Shown here: positions 11,411 through 20,399 of the stretch, one piece after another
Layout of the letters: each line of letters begins with the position of its first letter
Position numbering within the stretch: position 1 is the stretch's first letter
Source of the DNA: Semisulcospira habei
Lineage: Eukaryota > Mollusca > Gastropoda > Semisulcospiridae
NCBI GenBank assembly: GCA_036245525.1
Contig: BTPG01000002.1
Location: forward strand, 118,584,286 to 118,648,285
Direction of reading: 5' to 3'
Length of the DNA: 64,000 nt
The notes under the pieces: generated by a model
Databases searched by the model: none
Told to the model about the DNA's origin: nothing
What the model saw: only the letters and a program-made list of their open reading frames with translations
Translations under genes and position numbers: made by a program

Positions 11411-12850
11411 TTAAGTCTTATCTGGGGGTAAGGAGTTTTTTCCCCCTTTTTCCTTTACCTTGGAAGGAGTTGAAGAAACAGAGGGGGGCCGGCTCCCGGG
11501 CCTCCTCTGGTTCTTCGGAGAGGAAGGGGGTGGAGCTGCTGCAGCATCAGCAACAACTTCTTCCACTCCCTCCATCCACTCCTCCAGTGCAGCATATTTG
11601 TTTTGAAGGGGGACATCTGTGTTCCCCTTCTGGGCCCGTGCGCACAGCGGTCCCATAGATTTCTTAGACTTCAGGTCCTGGGCAGCGTTCCTGCCGCTAG
11701 AGTTAGCGGCCTTAGAAGGCTGACCAGAGCCAGAAGCCTTTGGAGTTGACTGACCAACAGGTTTGGGTGGGGGCTGAGGCTTAGGGGCAACAGAAGGCGG
11801 CACAACCGGACCGGCAGTGTCCACCTTCTGCGTTCCCTGGCTCCTTGTCACCACCGGAGGAGGGTTACTCTCCAGGGGCGAGATGAGCCGAGGCTCCGCC
11901 CCCAACCAAGAAGTTGGGGTCTGACATGAAAAGTCTTTGGTGGGGCGCTTGCCTGCCACCACTGCACTAAAAGTATACACAGAGGTGTTAGAGGTTGGGG
12001 CAGCTGCAGCTGCACCAGGGCCTTCAACCAGTTTTTTGGCATCCAGAAAGGACAACCCCTTCTCCACACGCACCTGCTGAATCTTGCACTCGGATATCCA
12101 ACGAGGGCATTTCTTATCCGAAGCCATATGCGCCCCCTGGCAATTCACACACAGGGGGGTGGCTGTGCAGGACTCAGCAGAGTGTCCGGGCCTAGTGCAA
12201 CGGGCGCATGAAGCCTCTGCCTGACGGCAGGTCTTCTGCCCATGACCATACTTTTGGCACTTAAAGCACCGGAGGAGAAGAGGGACGTACTTTTTCACTC
12301 TCAGGGAGTAGTAACCTCCCCAGATGGTAGTAGGAGGGGTGGGGGTGCCAAACGTCAGGATGATGGTAGGGAGACGGATCTCCCCACCACCTCGCTTGGA
12401 AGCGAAGCGCCTGACGTAAGTCACCCCCTGAGACTTAAGGTTCCTTACAAGTTCATCTTCTGACAGTTCTGCCAAAGCTTGATCTTTGATTACGCCTCTT
12501 GACGAATTCATAGTTTTGTGGGGTGTGACTTCCACAGGAGTGTCTCCGATGGAAGAGAGCCCCAGTAGCCCGCTGGAGTGTGCCCGAGTACGGCACTCCA
12601 CCAGCAAGTCACCAGACCTGAGGCGCTGGGCGTCAGGCCTGCCAACACGGCTTCTGAGGGTCTCCCCCACCAGAAAAGGATGCAGCTTGGTAACTGGTTT
12701 CTCCTTCACCTTGCTATGGACAATGAGGAAGCGAGGCCATACGGCCGACGCCTGAGGCGTCGCTTCCTCACAGTCTGAATCACTGTCATGTTCAATGTCG
12801 GTGGCTATGTGCCGTTTCTGTGCTAGTTTTGGTTTTTTGGTTTTATCCAT
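11411..12850 (-). CDS. LINE A1 ORF1, gag-like nucleic-acid-binding protein
   Basis: An intact frame of 479 codons starting MDKTKKPKLAQKRHIA. The N-terminal half has an RRM-like region found in I/Jockey ORF1 proteins. The middle carries three CCHC-type knuckles in succession, beginning CFKCQKYGHGQKTC, CARCTRPGHSAESC and CVNCQGAHMASDKKCP. The C-terminal part is rich in proline, serine and alanine. Such proteins coat the LINE RNA. This is the one element protein in the A1 copy that shows no break. LINE A2 carries only fragments of it. Confidence 0.85.
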   Translation of the reverse strand: MDKTKKPKLAQKRHIATDIEHDSDSDCEEATPQASAVWPRFLIVHSKVKEKPVTKLHPFLVGETLRSRVGRPDAQRLRSGDLLVECRTRAHSSGLLGLSSIGDTPVEVTPHKTMNSSRGVIKDQALAELSEDELVRNLKSQGVTYVRRFASKRGGGEIRLPTIILTFGTPTPPTTIWGGYYSLRVKKYVPLLLRCFKCQKYGHGQKTCRQAEASCARCTRPGHSAESCTATPLCVNCQGAHMASDKKCPRWISECKIQQVRVEKGLSFLDAKKLVEGPGAAAAAPTSNTSVYTFSAVVAGKRPTKDFSCQTPTSWLGAEPRLISPLESNPPPVVTRSQGTQKVDTAGPVVPPSVAPKPQPPPKPVGQSTPKASGSGQPSKAANSSGRNAAQDLKSKKSMGPLCARAQKGNTDVPLQNKYAALEEWMEGVEEVVADAAAAPPPSSPKNQRRPGSRPPSVSSTPSKVKEKGGKNSLPPDKT

Positions 12851-13517
12851 ATTATATTAGTAGAGATATTCATCCCCCGGGGGTCCCCGCCCGCCACCGA
12901 GCCCAACAAGGGAAAGTGCAACTGTCGGCGGGTCTCCAGCCGACGCACAATGGAGACTGCCCGAAAGATATACACAAGGGGGCAAGCCCGATTGAACCGT
13001 TTGAGCCACCGCCTTCTATCACACCGTTGAATGCAGGGGAATACTGGCATAAAGCACCTAATCAGCAGCAGAGGCTATAGCATGGTGCTCCGTATAGCAA
13101 CCCACATGTCAACAGTGGGATAGGGCTCAACGTGACAAGAGCCGATTGACTAGGCCGGTACGACTAGCCTCCCGTTTAGGCAGAAGTCAAGGCCAAAGTG
13201 GAGTGTTTCAGCCACCAGGATCCTCTTCTCCCCCAACATGGGTCTCCAAGCACGGCAAACACTTGGGGCCAAGCACGGCAAACACTTGGGATCCAAAGGA
13301 CCAAAAGCTCACGAGTTTTTTTAAGGACCAATCCAACATGGTACGACCTGGGTTAGCACAGCTCCTTAAAAACCGGACCAGTGAAAAAGACTGAACAACA
13401 TATCTGCTGACATCAAGTCCTAATCCTGGACAAAGATGGCACCCGTCTGCTAGCCCACTCAGTCAGGGACTGAGAGGACTACCCACCCACGCCACGTGGA
13501 GGCCGGTGCCGGGTAGG

Positions 13518-13788
13518 CGAGGAAGTGGGAAGCATCAGGCAAGCCCTCAGGCCCTATGAAGACCTATTAGCCATTGTGAAAAAACGCAAACTGAAGTGGT
13601 ATGGGCATGTCACGCGATCAGCAAAAAGGCAATCTTGCAAGGCACTGTGCAAGGACAAAGGAGAGAAAGACAGTTAAAAAGATGGGAGGACAACATCTCA
13701 GAGTGGGCAGGACTAAAGCTGAGCCATATGCAACACACTAAGAATGGCAGAGAGAACAGAGTGGAATGGGGGAGCTGGTTGCCAAGTC
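13518..13788 (+). pseudogene. LINE C RT C-terminal region
   Basis: After removal of A1 the reading from 3529-3652 (ESWTLTADLERRIQATEMRC) continues here as VKKRKLKWYGHVTRSAK and then, after a frame change, ILQGTVQGQRRERQLKRWED. This segment is conserved in a very common class of metazoan LINEs. It is interrupted at 13788 by a hAT miniature and ends after it (14388-14441). Confidence 0.75.
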
Positions 13789-14387
13789 CAGGCATGGGAA
13801 TTAGAAAAGTCAAAAAAGTCTGAAATTTCCAGCGTGGTCCTTCATTCCAGTGACCAAAAAATCAAACGACAGGGGGGGGGGGGGGGGGGGGGGGGGGAGT
13901 ACCGTGGTCCTTCATTTCAGCGGCCAAAAAATTAAACGACCGGGGGCGGGGGGGGGGGGGGGGGGGGGGGGGGGGAGGAGTGGGGTTGCTTACCGGATCA
14001 TGATCAGGTGCACACTAAACAGCACTCTGTCTTGAACGATAACCTTTCTCACCGCCATTTTCAATTTTCAACAACTCGTGATGCCGCCATTTTCCCCACA
14101 CGTACAGTGCGCGAGATGGTAAGCCAAGCATGAAAACGGTGCGTTCAGTGTTGTATTGCCCGCTTGCACGGTAAAGTAACGACTGCGTTGAAGCCACAAT
14201 AGGTGACGCGTAACTCTAGCGGGCGGCATATCACTTGAACCAATGCGGCCTCGCAGTGTATAATGACCGGTGCTCAGTTACTTTTTGCACCCCAATTTTT
14301 TTTTTCGGCGGACAACATTTTTTTTTCGGCGGCTGAGCAAATCATTTCGGCGGAAATTTGCCTTTAGGCGGACAATTCCCATGCCTG
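13789..14387. mobile_element. hAT-type miniature element H1 with poly-G tracts
   Basis: The terminal repeats are CAGGCATGGGAATT and its complement, with a 5-bp duplication AAGTC (13784-13788, 14388-14392). Two long G runs (about 13872-13898 and 13942-13974) each follow a near-copy of a motif reading CCTTCATTYCAG..CCAAAAAAT.AAACGAC. H2 at 28342 belongs to the same family. There is no coding capacity; it would be mobilised in trans. Confidence 0.85.
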
Positions 14388-14441
14388 AAGTCATCAGTGG
14401 TGCCCCAACGGTCGGCAAGACTACGGGATAGATAGATAGAT

Positions 14442-15032
14442 TCTTCAGCGTAGAATTTCATTAATAATCATAGTAGCGTAGTAATGGGAACGTTGGCGTA
14501 GGAAAATACCGCGAAATCGTAGTGGTTGGCAGGTCTCGATCTCGATACGTGCGTTATCTGATCCGTACTTTTTCAGTCCTCAATCCGAAAGTGCATTGGG
14601 CGTCAAACAATTGTGGTACATTATATTGTTGCGTTGGGCTATTTTCAGTAGTAAAATTTTCAGTTTGGCTAGTAACATTTTCAGTTTGGCTAGTAAAACT
14701 TGGAAGTCACTAGCCAAAGGCTGGTGGTTGGCAAAATTTTAGACTTTCAGGGCTGACTATGATAGTGGCAGGGTGATGCTGGAATAGCTTGGTGCCTGAA
14801 GGCACCAAGCTATTCTAGCATCACCCTTTAACTATTACAGTGGAAATATTTCTGAACTGTAATGCTGTCTTTGGAAGACAACGCCCAAATATGGAAATTT
14901 CAAGCTTATGGCTCAATATTTTCAGATCTAAATGTCAGATTCCTTGGTCACATATCTGGTCCATCAAGATGGACGACTATAAGAGAGGCATTTTATGAAC
15001 CAAACTACTTAATTAAAGTAAATCAAACCTAC
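14442..15032. other. Non-coding flank downstream of exon 15033-15143
   Basis: This is intron of the CHD gene (minus strand). It holds the long palindrome at 14762-14834; otherwise no coding or repeat structure was recognised. Confidence 0.6.
14762..14834. repeat. Long palindrome (foldback element), copy 1
   Basis: A 73-bp near-perfect palindrome is centred on GGTGCCTGAAGGCACC, with arms ATAGTggcaGGGTGATGC / GCATCACCCtttaACTAT. A second, closely related palindrome lies at 48472-48542 in another intron of the same gene. It would form a single long hairpin in RNA or extruded DNA. The shared sequence marks it as a mobile foldback family rather than a chance inverted repeat. Confidence 0.85.
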
Positions 15033-15143
15033 CTTGTTGGCCAGGGCATCAACATCGATGTCAGCTTTCTTAGCCCACTTCTGCCAGAAATTTGGGTCGT
15101 TGATATCAATGTCTGAGCGATTGCCTGTCATGCTGAAACTGGC
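15033..15143 (-). CDS. CHD7/CHD8-like: CHD-type remodeller, exon 10 of the ten seen
   Basis: 37 codons, acceptor cttgcag before 15143 and donor gtaggt after 15033, phase 0 at both ends. The reading contains DINDPNFWQKWAKKADID, a segment found just after the helicase core in CHD6-9 proteins. It follows directly on exon 28068-28247 (ends GSTFAK), from which it is separated by a 12.9-kb intron holding DIRS1. Later exons (SANT/SLIDE-like and BRK regions) were not found to the left and presumably lie beyond the window. Confidence 0.9.
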
Positions 15144-15264
15144 CTGCAAGACAAAAACGAAAATAAAGTTGTGTAGACAGTGAAAGAATGCGTAAGTAAA
15201 TGTTTTTTTTTTATATACGCCATGGAAAATGTATTTTTCTCTAAAATGTATTTTTTCGAAAAAT

Positions 15265-15453
15265 ACTTACCAATGGCATTACTGATAGGAAGATACACTT
15301 AGCTTACCCAATTTCAGCCTAAGCTTCCGTTGTGTACGCTACGCAACCCGTAAGGCCACTTTAGAGTCGTTACCAAGGACCCCCGAGTGGCCTCCCCCGT
15401 CTTCCCATCCGGTCATGCAAATAGCTTTCCCGCCAGTCTTTATGTTAGCTCAC
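15265..15453 (+). repeat. DIRS1 left inverted terminal repeat
   Basis: Matches the complement of 27260-27449 through landmarks such as AAGCTTCCGTTGTGTACxCTACG, GGACCCCCGAGTGGCCTCCC and GACTGGCGGGAAAG (inverted). It continues to about 15510 with CAAGCGGGGCAGGGAGTAATGCCATCGGTA, a segment also shared with the DIRS2 terminus. The first and last parts (CAATGGCATTACTGATAGG and GTAATGCCATCGG) are themselves inverted, so the repeat can fold on itself. Confidence 0.85.
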
Positions 15454-15869
15454 CAGCGGCAAGCGGGGCAGGGAGTAATGCCATCGGTATGTACTTTTCA
15501 AAAAAATACGCAACAACACCCAAGTCGACAAATTGGCGAAAAATAAACTCCACTGCAGGGAACACATCTTACAGCTCACCGCCTGAAGCGACTGACGTGG
15601 CCAACACCACACCCCTCACAACGAACGATACAATCGCCAGCGACTGGAATGGACAGCCCTTGAAAAATCTGAATCAGGAACCGGACCTGAGACACCAACC
15701 CTTGGTACAGAAACAATGCCAGCTCATCGCAGCAACATACAGCAGACAGACAGCTATTGCGCTGGACTCCTACACTGCACTACACTCTCAACCAAGCGCA
15801 GTAAGCGCGAGGCCCCAGAGAAAACAGCTTCTTCCTACACAGCCAGACCGAGTAAATCCTGGAAACTGA
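15387..15869 (+). CDS. Unrecognised 160-codon open frame overlapping the DIRS1 terminus
   Basis: The frame starts inside the terminal repeat and runs through 15454-15869. The composition is rich in Thr, Ser, Asn, Pro and Gln, without recognisable motifs or hydrophobic segments. It lies where the DIRS tyrosine recombinase would be expected but on the opposite strand, and it has none of the R..H..R..Y signature. It may be a chance frame within inserted sequence of unknown origin. Confidence 0.2.
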   Translation: MASPVFPSGHANSFPASLYVSSPAASGAGSNAIGMYFSKKYATTPKSTNWRKINSTAGNTSYSSPPEATDVANTTPLTTNDTIASDWNGQPLKNLNQEPDLRHQPLVQKQCQLIAATYSRQTAIALDSYTALHSQPSAVSARPQRKQLLPTQPDRVNPGN

Positions 15870-16045
15870 TGTGTGATGAGAGCCGCCTTCTCCTACACTC
15901 AAGCACTAAACTATGTTTAGTCTTGTCAGATGAATCATCAAAGCTGCTGAGAAGAAAACCCTAAGGGATTTTCAAAAAGGAAGAAGGAACCCCTTCCCAC
16001 CACCACCCACCCCCCTCTCATGCATGAAGAGAAGACTGAAGGGGA

Positions 16046-16679
16046 GCTTCCATATGCATTGCTTCCAGTCACTTTCTTAGCGCACCCCCTCTTTCCTATC
16101 TCTTTTTTTTTTGTGCTTTGGCCACAGTAGATCTATGATCACTGGTCGATCATGCACATTTCTCTCCCCTGACAGTGCCTTTACCTACTTTACTTTGTAA
16201 CCTTCCTAAAATATTGGCACTGGCAGTCTCCCCTTTTCTTTTCATTTATTACTACAATATCGACTGCAACCCCTTCCCCCCTTTTGGTAGTTTCTCTTTT
16301 AGGGTGCATGGAAATTTAAATCTAGGTGGTGGCATGGAATGTATGCAGCAGGTAGGCAGAAATTCCTGCCTCCTCCAGTAATGCCGATGGTGTGCTGAAG
16401 AGGTCGCCAAGACCGAAACAGCTGTCCACACCGGCTAAATATCTGGACCCCCCTTGGGGGGACCTAGATTTAAATTTCCATGCACCGAGTGGCTGGATGT
16501 GATACACCCCCCTTCGGGGGGGCTTCCATATGCATTGCTTCCAGTCACTTTCTTAGCGCACCCCCTCTTTCCTATTTTTTTTTTTGTGCTTTGCCCACAG
16601 TAGATCTATGATCACTGGTCGATCATGCACACTTCTCTCCCCTGACAGTGCCTTTACCTACTTTACTTTGTAACCTTCC
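16046..16679. repeat. 158-161-bp direct repeats flanking a foldback
   Basis: 16046-16206 and 16522-16679 are near-identical direct repeats (starting GCTTCCATATGCATTGC, ending TTTGTAACCTTCC). The 315-bp interval contains an inverted repeat pair, GGTGCATGGAAATTTAAAT at 16302 and its complement ending near 16488, plus C/G-run hairpins. The layout could be a small LTR-like or composite insertion, or a segmental duplication around a foldback element. No TG..CA ends were seen. Confidence 0.7.
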
Positions 16680-16864
16680 AAATCAAAAATTCGCGGACCG
16701 AAAGGCGAAGGAGCACACACGGCCTATCTTGCAGGGCAAAAGGCGAAAGTAACTCCACCAGAAATCTCCTCGTTTGAGCCCTTTTCAGGGCTACAAATCC
16801 TCCAGAGAATTAACATCTCCGACTCCCAAAATCAGGGTCTAGTAAACTTAGAGCACTGCTCAGG

Positions 16865-17904
16865 CTAAACTATAGACTCCTGGAGCACCTTGGGTACTAG
16901 GACCGACGGGGGAAAGGCATACGCTATCAGGCTGTCCCAAGGTATGGAGAGTGCGTCTACTGCCCATGCCATTGGGTCTGGGACGGGAAAGATGAAGAGC
17001 AGGAGTTGTCTGTTCCACCTCGTGGCAAAGAGGTCGAACGTGGGCGTCTCCCAGCGTGCACTGACGAGCCTGAATATGTCTGGGCGCAGGGCCCACTCCG
17101 TGTGGAGAAGTTGACCGCGGCGAGAGAGGGAGTCCGCGAGGACGTTGAGGTGTCCCGGGATGTGCCGTGCCCGAAGCGTGATGCCGCAATCCCTGCACCA
17201 CAGGAGCACATGGAACAAGAGCATGCAGAGGGAGGGGGAGCGCATCCCACCCCGATTCTGTATGTAGGCCATGACTGTCGAGTTGTCGTAGAGCACTAGG
17301 AGCTCCTGGTGAACAATGCGGTCTTCCCACGTGGTGAGTGCGAGTCCGACTGCCTTCAACTCCAGCCAGTTGATGTGTTCGTCTGCATGGTCCCTTGGCC
17401 AGCTGCCTGAGGCTGTGACGAAGTCCGGCAGCAGGTGTGCTCCCCAGCCCGAGAGGCTTGTGTCCATGCATATGGAGAGTTGGGGTTGAGGGGAGTAAAG
17501 CGGGATCCCCGACGCTAGCCAGGACCGTTGGAGGCGAGGCCTGACCAAGGGGGACACTGGGATCAGGGCCGCCATATCGACGGAGGACGGGCGCCAGTTA
17601 AGAAGTAGATGTAGTTGGATCGGCTGACAGTATAGCCTGCCAAGGGGCAGAAGGTCCGCCGCTGCGCTCATGAGTCCCAGCAGTTGCAGCCATACCCGGG
17701 CGGGTAGGGTGTCCGAGAGAACCATGTGGAGCGCCAGGTCTGCTATCTTCTGAATCCGATCCTCTAGAAGCCACACCCGGTTGAGGTCAATTAGGAATTG
17801 CATGCCCAGGTGTGTGAATCTGCAAGATGGCGTGAGGTCCGACTTGCCTCCGTTGACTAGAAAACCTTGCTGGCGGAGAAGGGTCCACCCTTTACCATAG
17901 CTGA
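16865..17904 (-). pseudogene. DIRS1 reverse transcriptase C-terminal part and RNase H
   Basis: The open frame continues the reverse-transcriptase thumb (GFLVNGGKSDLTPSCRFTHL) and then reads an RNase H of the DIRS/Pao type: SICMDTSLSGWGAHL (first catalytic Asp), EHINWLELKAVGLAL (Glu), LYDNSTVMAYIQNRGG (Asp) and RHIPGHLNVLADSLSR (last Asp). All four RNase H acidic residues are visible. The frame begins abruptly at the boundary of the RAG1-like transposon; before that insertion it joined 23222-23365. Confidence 0.88.
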
Positions 17905-18407
17905 CACTTAGTTCACTTCCAGCTGCCAGAGAGATAAGGCGCCGCGAGGTCAAATTCCACTCTCGCGCGCTAATTCTATTTATATCGCACCTGCTACTTC
18001 CCGGTACACGGCGTGACCGGCGCTCTGCAGCAATAACAACTACCTACTGGTTTGTATTCATAACACATCTCTGCCTAAAGTGACTGTTGTGGAAGCAACA
18101 TCGTTCAAAAGTTGAAATTGTCACCTACACACTGATACCAAACATGACAACATTACGACTTGCACTTGTGTAGCAGGTCATGGTGAAAATAAAGAGAACG
18201 GGAATTTGTTGATGTACGAGAACAAGAATTTATTGTGAAATTAACAAAGTTCCCACAGCCATAACACAAAGACGCTACTTTTCCCAGTGAAACACACTTG
18301 CAGGCATAAGGGTTAGCATGCCTACAGTGCGTATCACTTAAATGGATTTTAGTTTCATGGTGGGGGACGGAAGCAGGAGGGTAATTAATGAGGTCACCGA
18401 CAGGTGT
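17905..18407 (+). repeat. Left long TIR of the RAG1-like transposon
   Basis: Matches the complement of 22716-23221 with scattered substitutions and a few short indels (about 90% identity or more by eye). Shared landmarks include CACTTAGTTC, CCAGCTGCCAGAGAGATAAGGCGC, GGTACACGGCGTGACCGGCGC and CACAGCCATAACA. Homology stops at about 18407, just upstream of the coding start. Confidence 0.92.
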
Positions 18408-18569
18408 CGACAGACAAGTTCCAGACATCCGACTTGGTGTACACTCCCGGAATTGGGGAAAGAGAGGGCTTAGTTACACGGATACTATTGAGGAGATAGC
18501 CACGTTTCTTTCTTGGGAAATAGCGTAACACTAACAGTCAACCTTGTAAATGTACTTTTGATTTAACTT

Positions 18570-19707
18570 TTGATCATGATGGAGTCTGATGAAACGCGTA
18601 CAGTCTGTGTACACACAGGTGTATTCCATGCCAGCGCTAGCTTCACCTATCTGGTTTGTGAGTATCATGCAATGAGAGTAAATGCATTGTGCAGAATATG
18701 TGGCGAGAGATCACAAAAGAGATACACGGATAAAAAGTCATTTCTTTGTATCAATTATGAACACTTAATCCACAAGTGTTATGGAATTAATATCCAGAAA
18801 GACAAAGACATGATGCACTCCAAAACAATGTGTAGGAGTTGCTATTGTCGGATCAAACGGATAGACTCGACTAAACACGCGTGTCCGAGGAGACAACGCG
18901 AAATGCGGCGTCTGATATTGCCTCATCACAACACATTTGGACCATGTTCGATCTAAATATGAGTATTGAAGAATGTGTCGCGTGTGTTCACTTCATGCAG
19001 CTAGGTAAAAGAGGACGACCAGCGAAGCGGGGTTCGCGGCATGAAAAGAAACGATCGTTTCAATCCGCGGAATGTGACACTCATAACACTGACACTAATA
19101 ACAGCACTAATGAAGGTGATAGTGGTATATACAAGTTTTTATTCCGCCGACGTCTACTCCCCGTAAAACGCCATGCACAGTCGCTGCTCAAACGTCGCCG
19201 TTACAAAGAGTGTGGACCCCATCTCCACCAGCAAAGCGGACGCATGAAATAGCCATTTCACCCATTGAAAAAACGGGTGTCGATATAGCCACATCTCCAC
19301 ATATCAAACGACCCAGCCTTCGACCTATCCAGGAACTGCAGATGCCACTGACAAAAGAGGAAGAAAAATATCAGACGGCACTAAACCGCACAATGCTTAA
19401 TGAATCAGCTGATGCCTCAATTCGTTGCAGGATTGGAGGACAGCCTTTGTATTTTATGCACATACCCAAACCAAGAAAACCAACAACAGTGGCATCATCG
19501 GCCGTAATACAAAGAAGGTCGTAGGTGCTAGCCCATGCTAGAGCGAATATGTCTGGCGGATCAGAGGTGGACGAAGCTGAACAAATAGCTGACGAGTTAA
19601 GACAAGAAAGAAATGAAAAAATGACTGCAATATTAGACAGAGCAGGCCATAGGCGATCCGTGTATGTCTGTGGAAAACAGGGTATTGTGCTGAGAACCAA
19701 TCCAGGA
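18570..19707 (+). pseudogene. RAG1-N-terminal-like zinc-module protein, N-terminal half
   Basis: From the ATG at 18570, residues 41-44 are CRIC and are followed by about 38 residues to H83, then C88 and C91 (pattern CRICG ... IHKCYGINIQKDKDMMH ... CRSC). The same spacing and flanking words occur in the conserved zinc-binding N-terminal region of vertebrate RAG1 (CRICG ... FRIDVKAD..SIHP..CHNC). A frame change near 18890 leads into FDLNMSIEECVACVHFMQLG and the AT-hook-like GKRGRPAKRG, then a basic linker and more frame changes at 19250 and 19520. The RAG1 similarity is from knowledge of that motif, not from a search. Confidence 0.65.
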
Positions 19708-19711
19708 TTAA

Positions 19712-20395
19712 CCTTTAGCACGCTGGTGGCGACATTTGTCGCCAGCCGCCATCTTGCTTCATTATCGGATGGCGACATATGTCGCCACCACGTGGTCTGT
19801 TCGAAATCGGCTATGGTAAACACACTAGGTTGCTATGAAGCCTTTGCAAAGGATTGTGGGTGATTGTAAATGAGGCTTGCTTCCGTTTTATATCGGCCAT
19901 CTTGCTAACTTCGAGTGCGTTTGAGCGATTCAAATTTTCTAAGCAAGAGTTTGTTCTGACGGCTTCATTTTGACAAAAGATGACCGATGAGGAGTTAGAA
20001 GGATTCATCAAGGAATACTTTTATGGAGTCAGATTCCGATGATGAAGACTTTCTTGGCTTTTTGCCAGAAAACTTGAGATCGAGGGGGGTGGGTGGGAGA
20101 TGGTGGTGATGGGCAGAGGAGCGATTCTGAATCGAGTGCTAGTGAACGCGGAAACGGTGCGTAGTAAGCATTGATTTTTTTTTTTAAGGATAATAACACA
20201 GATAACACAGTTTTAAGAATTGTGACATAATCTTGATTCACTTATTTACGTACATGCCAAATTCCACAACCATACATAGAACAATGAAAAAGTTGTAGGC
20301 TTTTGAAGTAAGTAGGGTAGCGTTGGGTTTAGCCCACTCAAAAAGAATGCAGTTGCAGGGAAAAGAACTGCCAGCGGAAAGCAGAGTGCTAAAGG
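19712..20395. mobile_element. Non-autonomous piggyBac element inside the RAG1-like transposon
   Basis: The ends CCTTTAGCAC and GTGCTAAAGG are flanked by TTAA (19708-19711, 20396-20399), the piggyBac target. Just inside the left end is a hairpin pair, GGTGGCGACATTTGTCGCC and its near-complement (19723-19791). A short plus-strand reading from 19981 (MTDEELEGFIKEYF, then after a frame change an acidic MESDSDDEDF) looks like a piggyBac transposase N-terminus. The catalytic part is absent. Confidence 0.88.
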
Positions 20396-20399
20396 TTAA

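Larger units (their letters stand above)
3653..13517 (-). mobile_element. LINE A1 (I/Jockey-like non-LTR retrotransposon with RNase H), near full length, nested inserts
   Basis: A 14-bp target duplication, CGAGGAAGTGGGAA, flanks it at 3639-3652 and 13518-13531. The 3' end (low coordinates) carries a TAAC-type tail and the conserved segment GGTTTAACGCCGAGC common at molluscan LINE/SINE ends. In coding order it has a 5' UTR (12851-13517), a gag-like ORF1 (12850-11411), endonuclease, reverse transcriptase and RNase H with a C-terminal CCHC-like finger. It is interrupted at 9473-11267 (TIR element) and 6953-9118 (transposon-gene relic carrying LINE B1), the latter with local deletion. A 24-bp direct repeat lies in the 5' UTR near 13247-13292. 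Confidence 0.88.
1..14441 (+). mobile_element. LINE family C (non-LTR retrotransposon), 5'-truncated, split into four pieces
   Basis: Four collinear pieces (1-687, 3529-3652, 13532-13788, 14388-14441) read as one plus-strand reverse-transcriptase C-terminal region ending in a GATA-type simple tail at 14427-14441. The pieces are separated by three insertions: a TIR DNA element (688-3524), LINE A1 (3653-13517) and a hAT miniature (13789-14387). Each insertion has its own target duplication, so the LINE C sequence continues in register across each gap. The 5' limit lies at or beyond the window edge. The clade (RTE- or CR1-related) is not resolved by eye. Confidence 0.8.

Noticed and set aside
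18153..18428. 91-codon minus frame in the left TIR
   Set aside because: It lies wholly in the inverted repeat and the other TIR copy does not keep it open.
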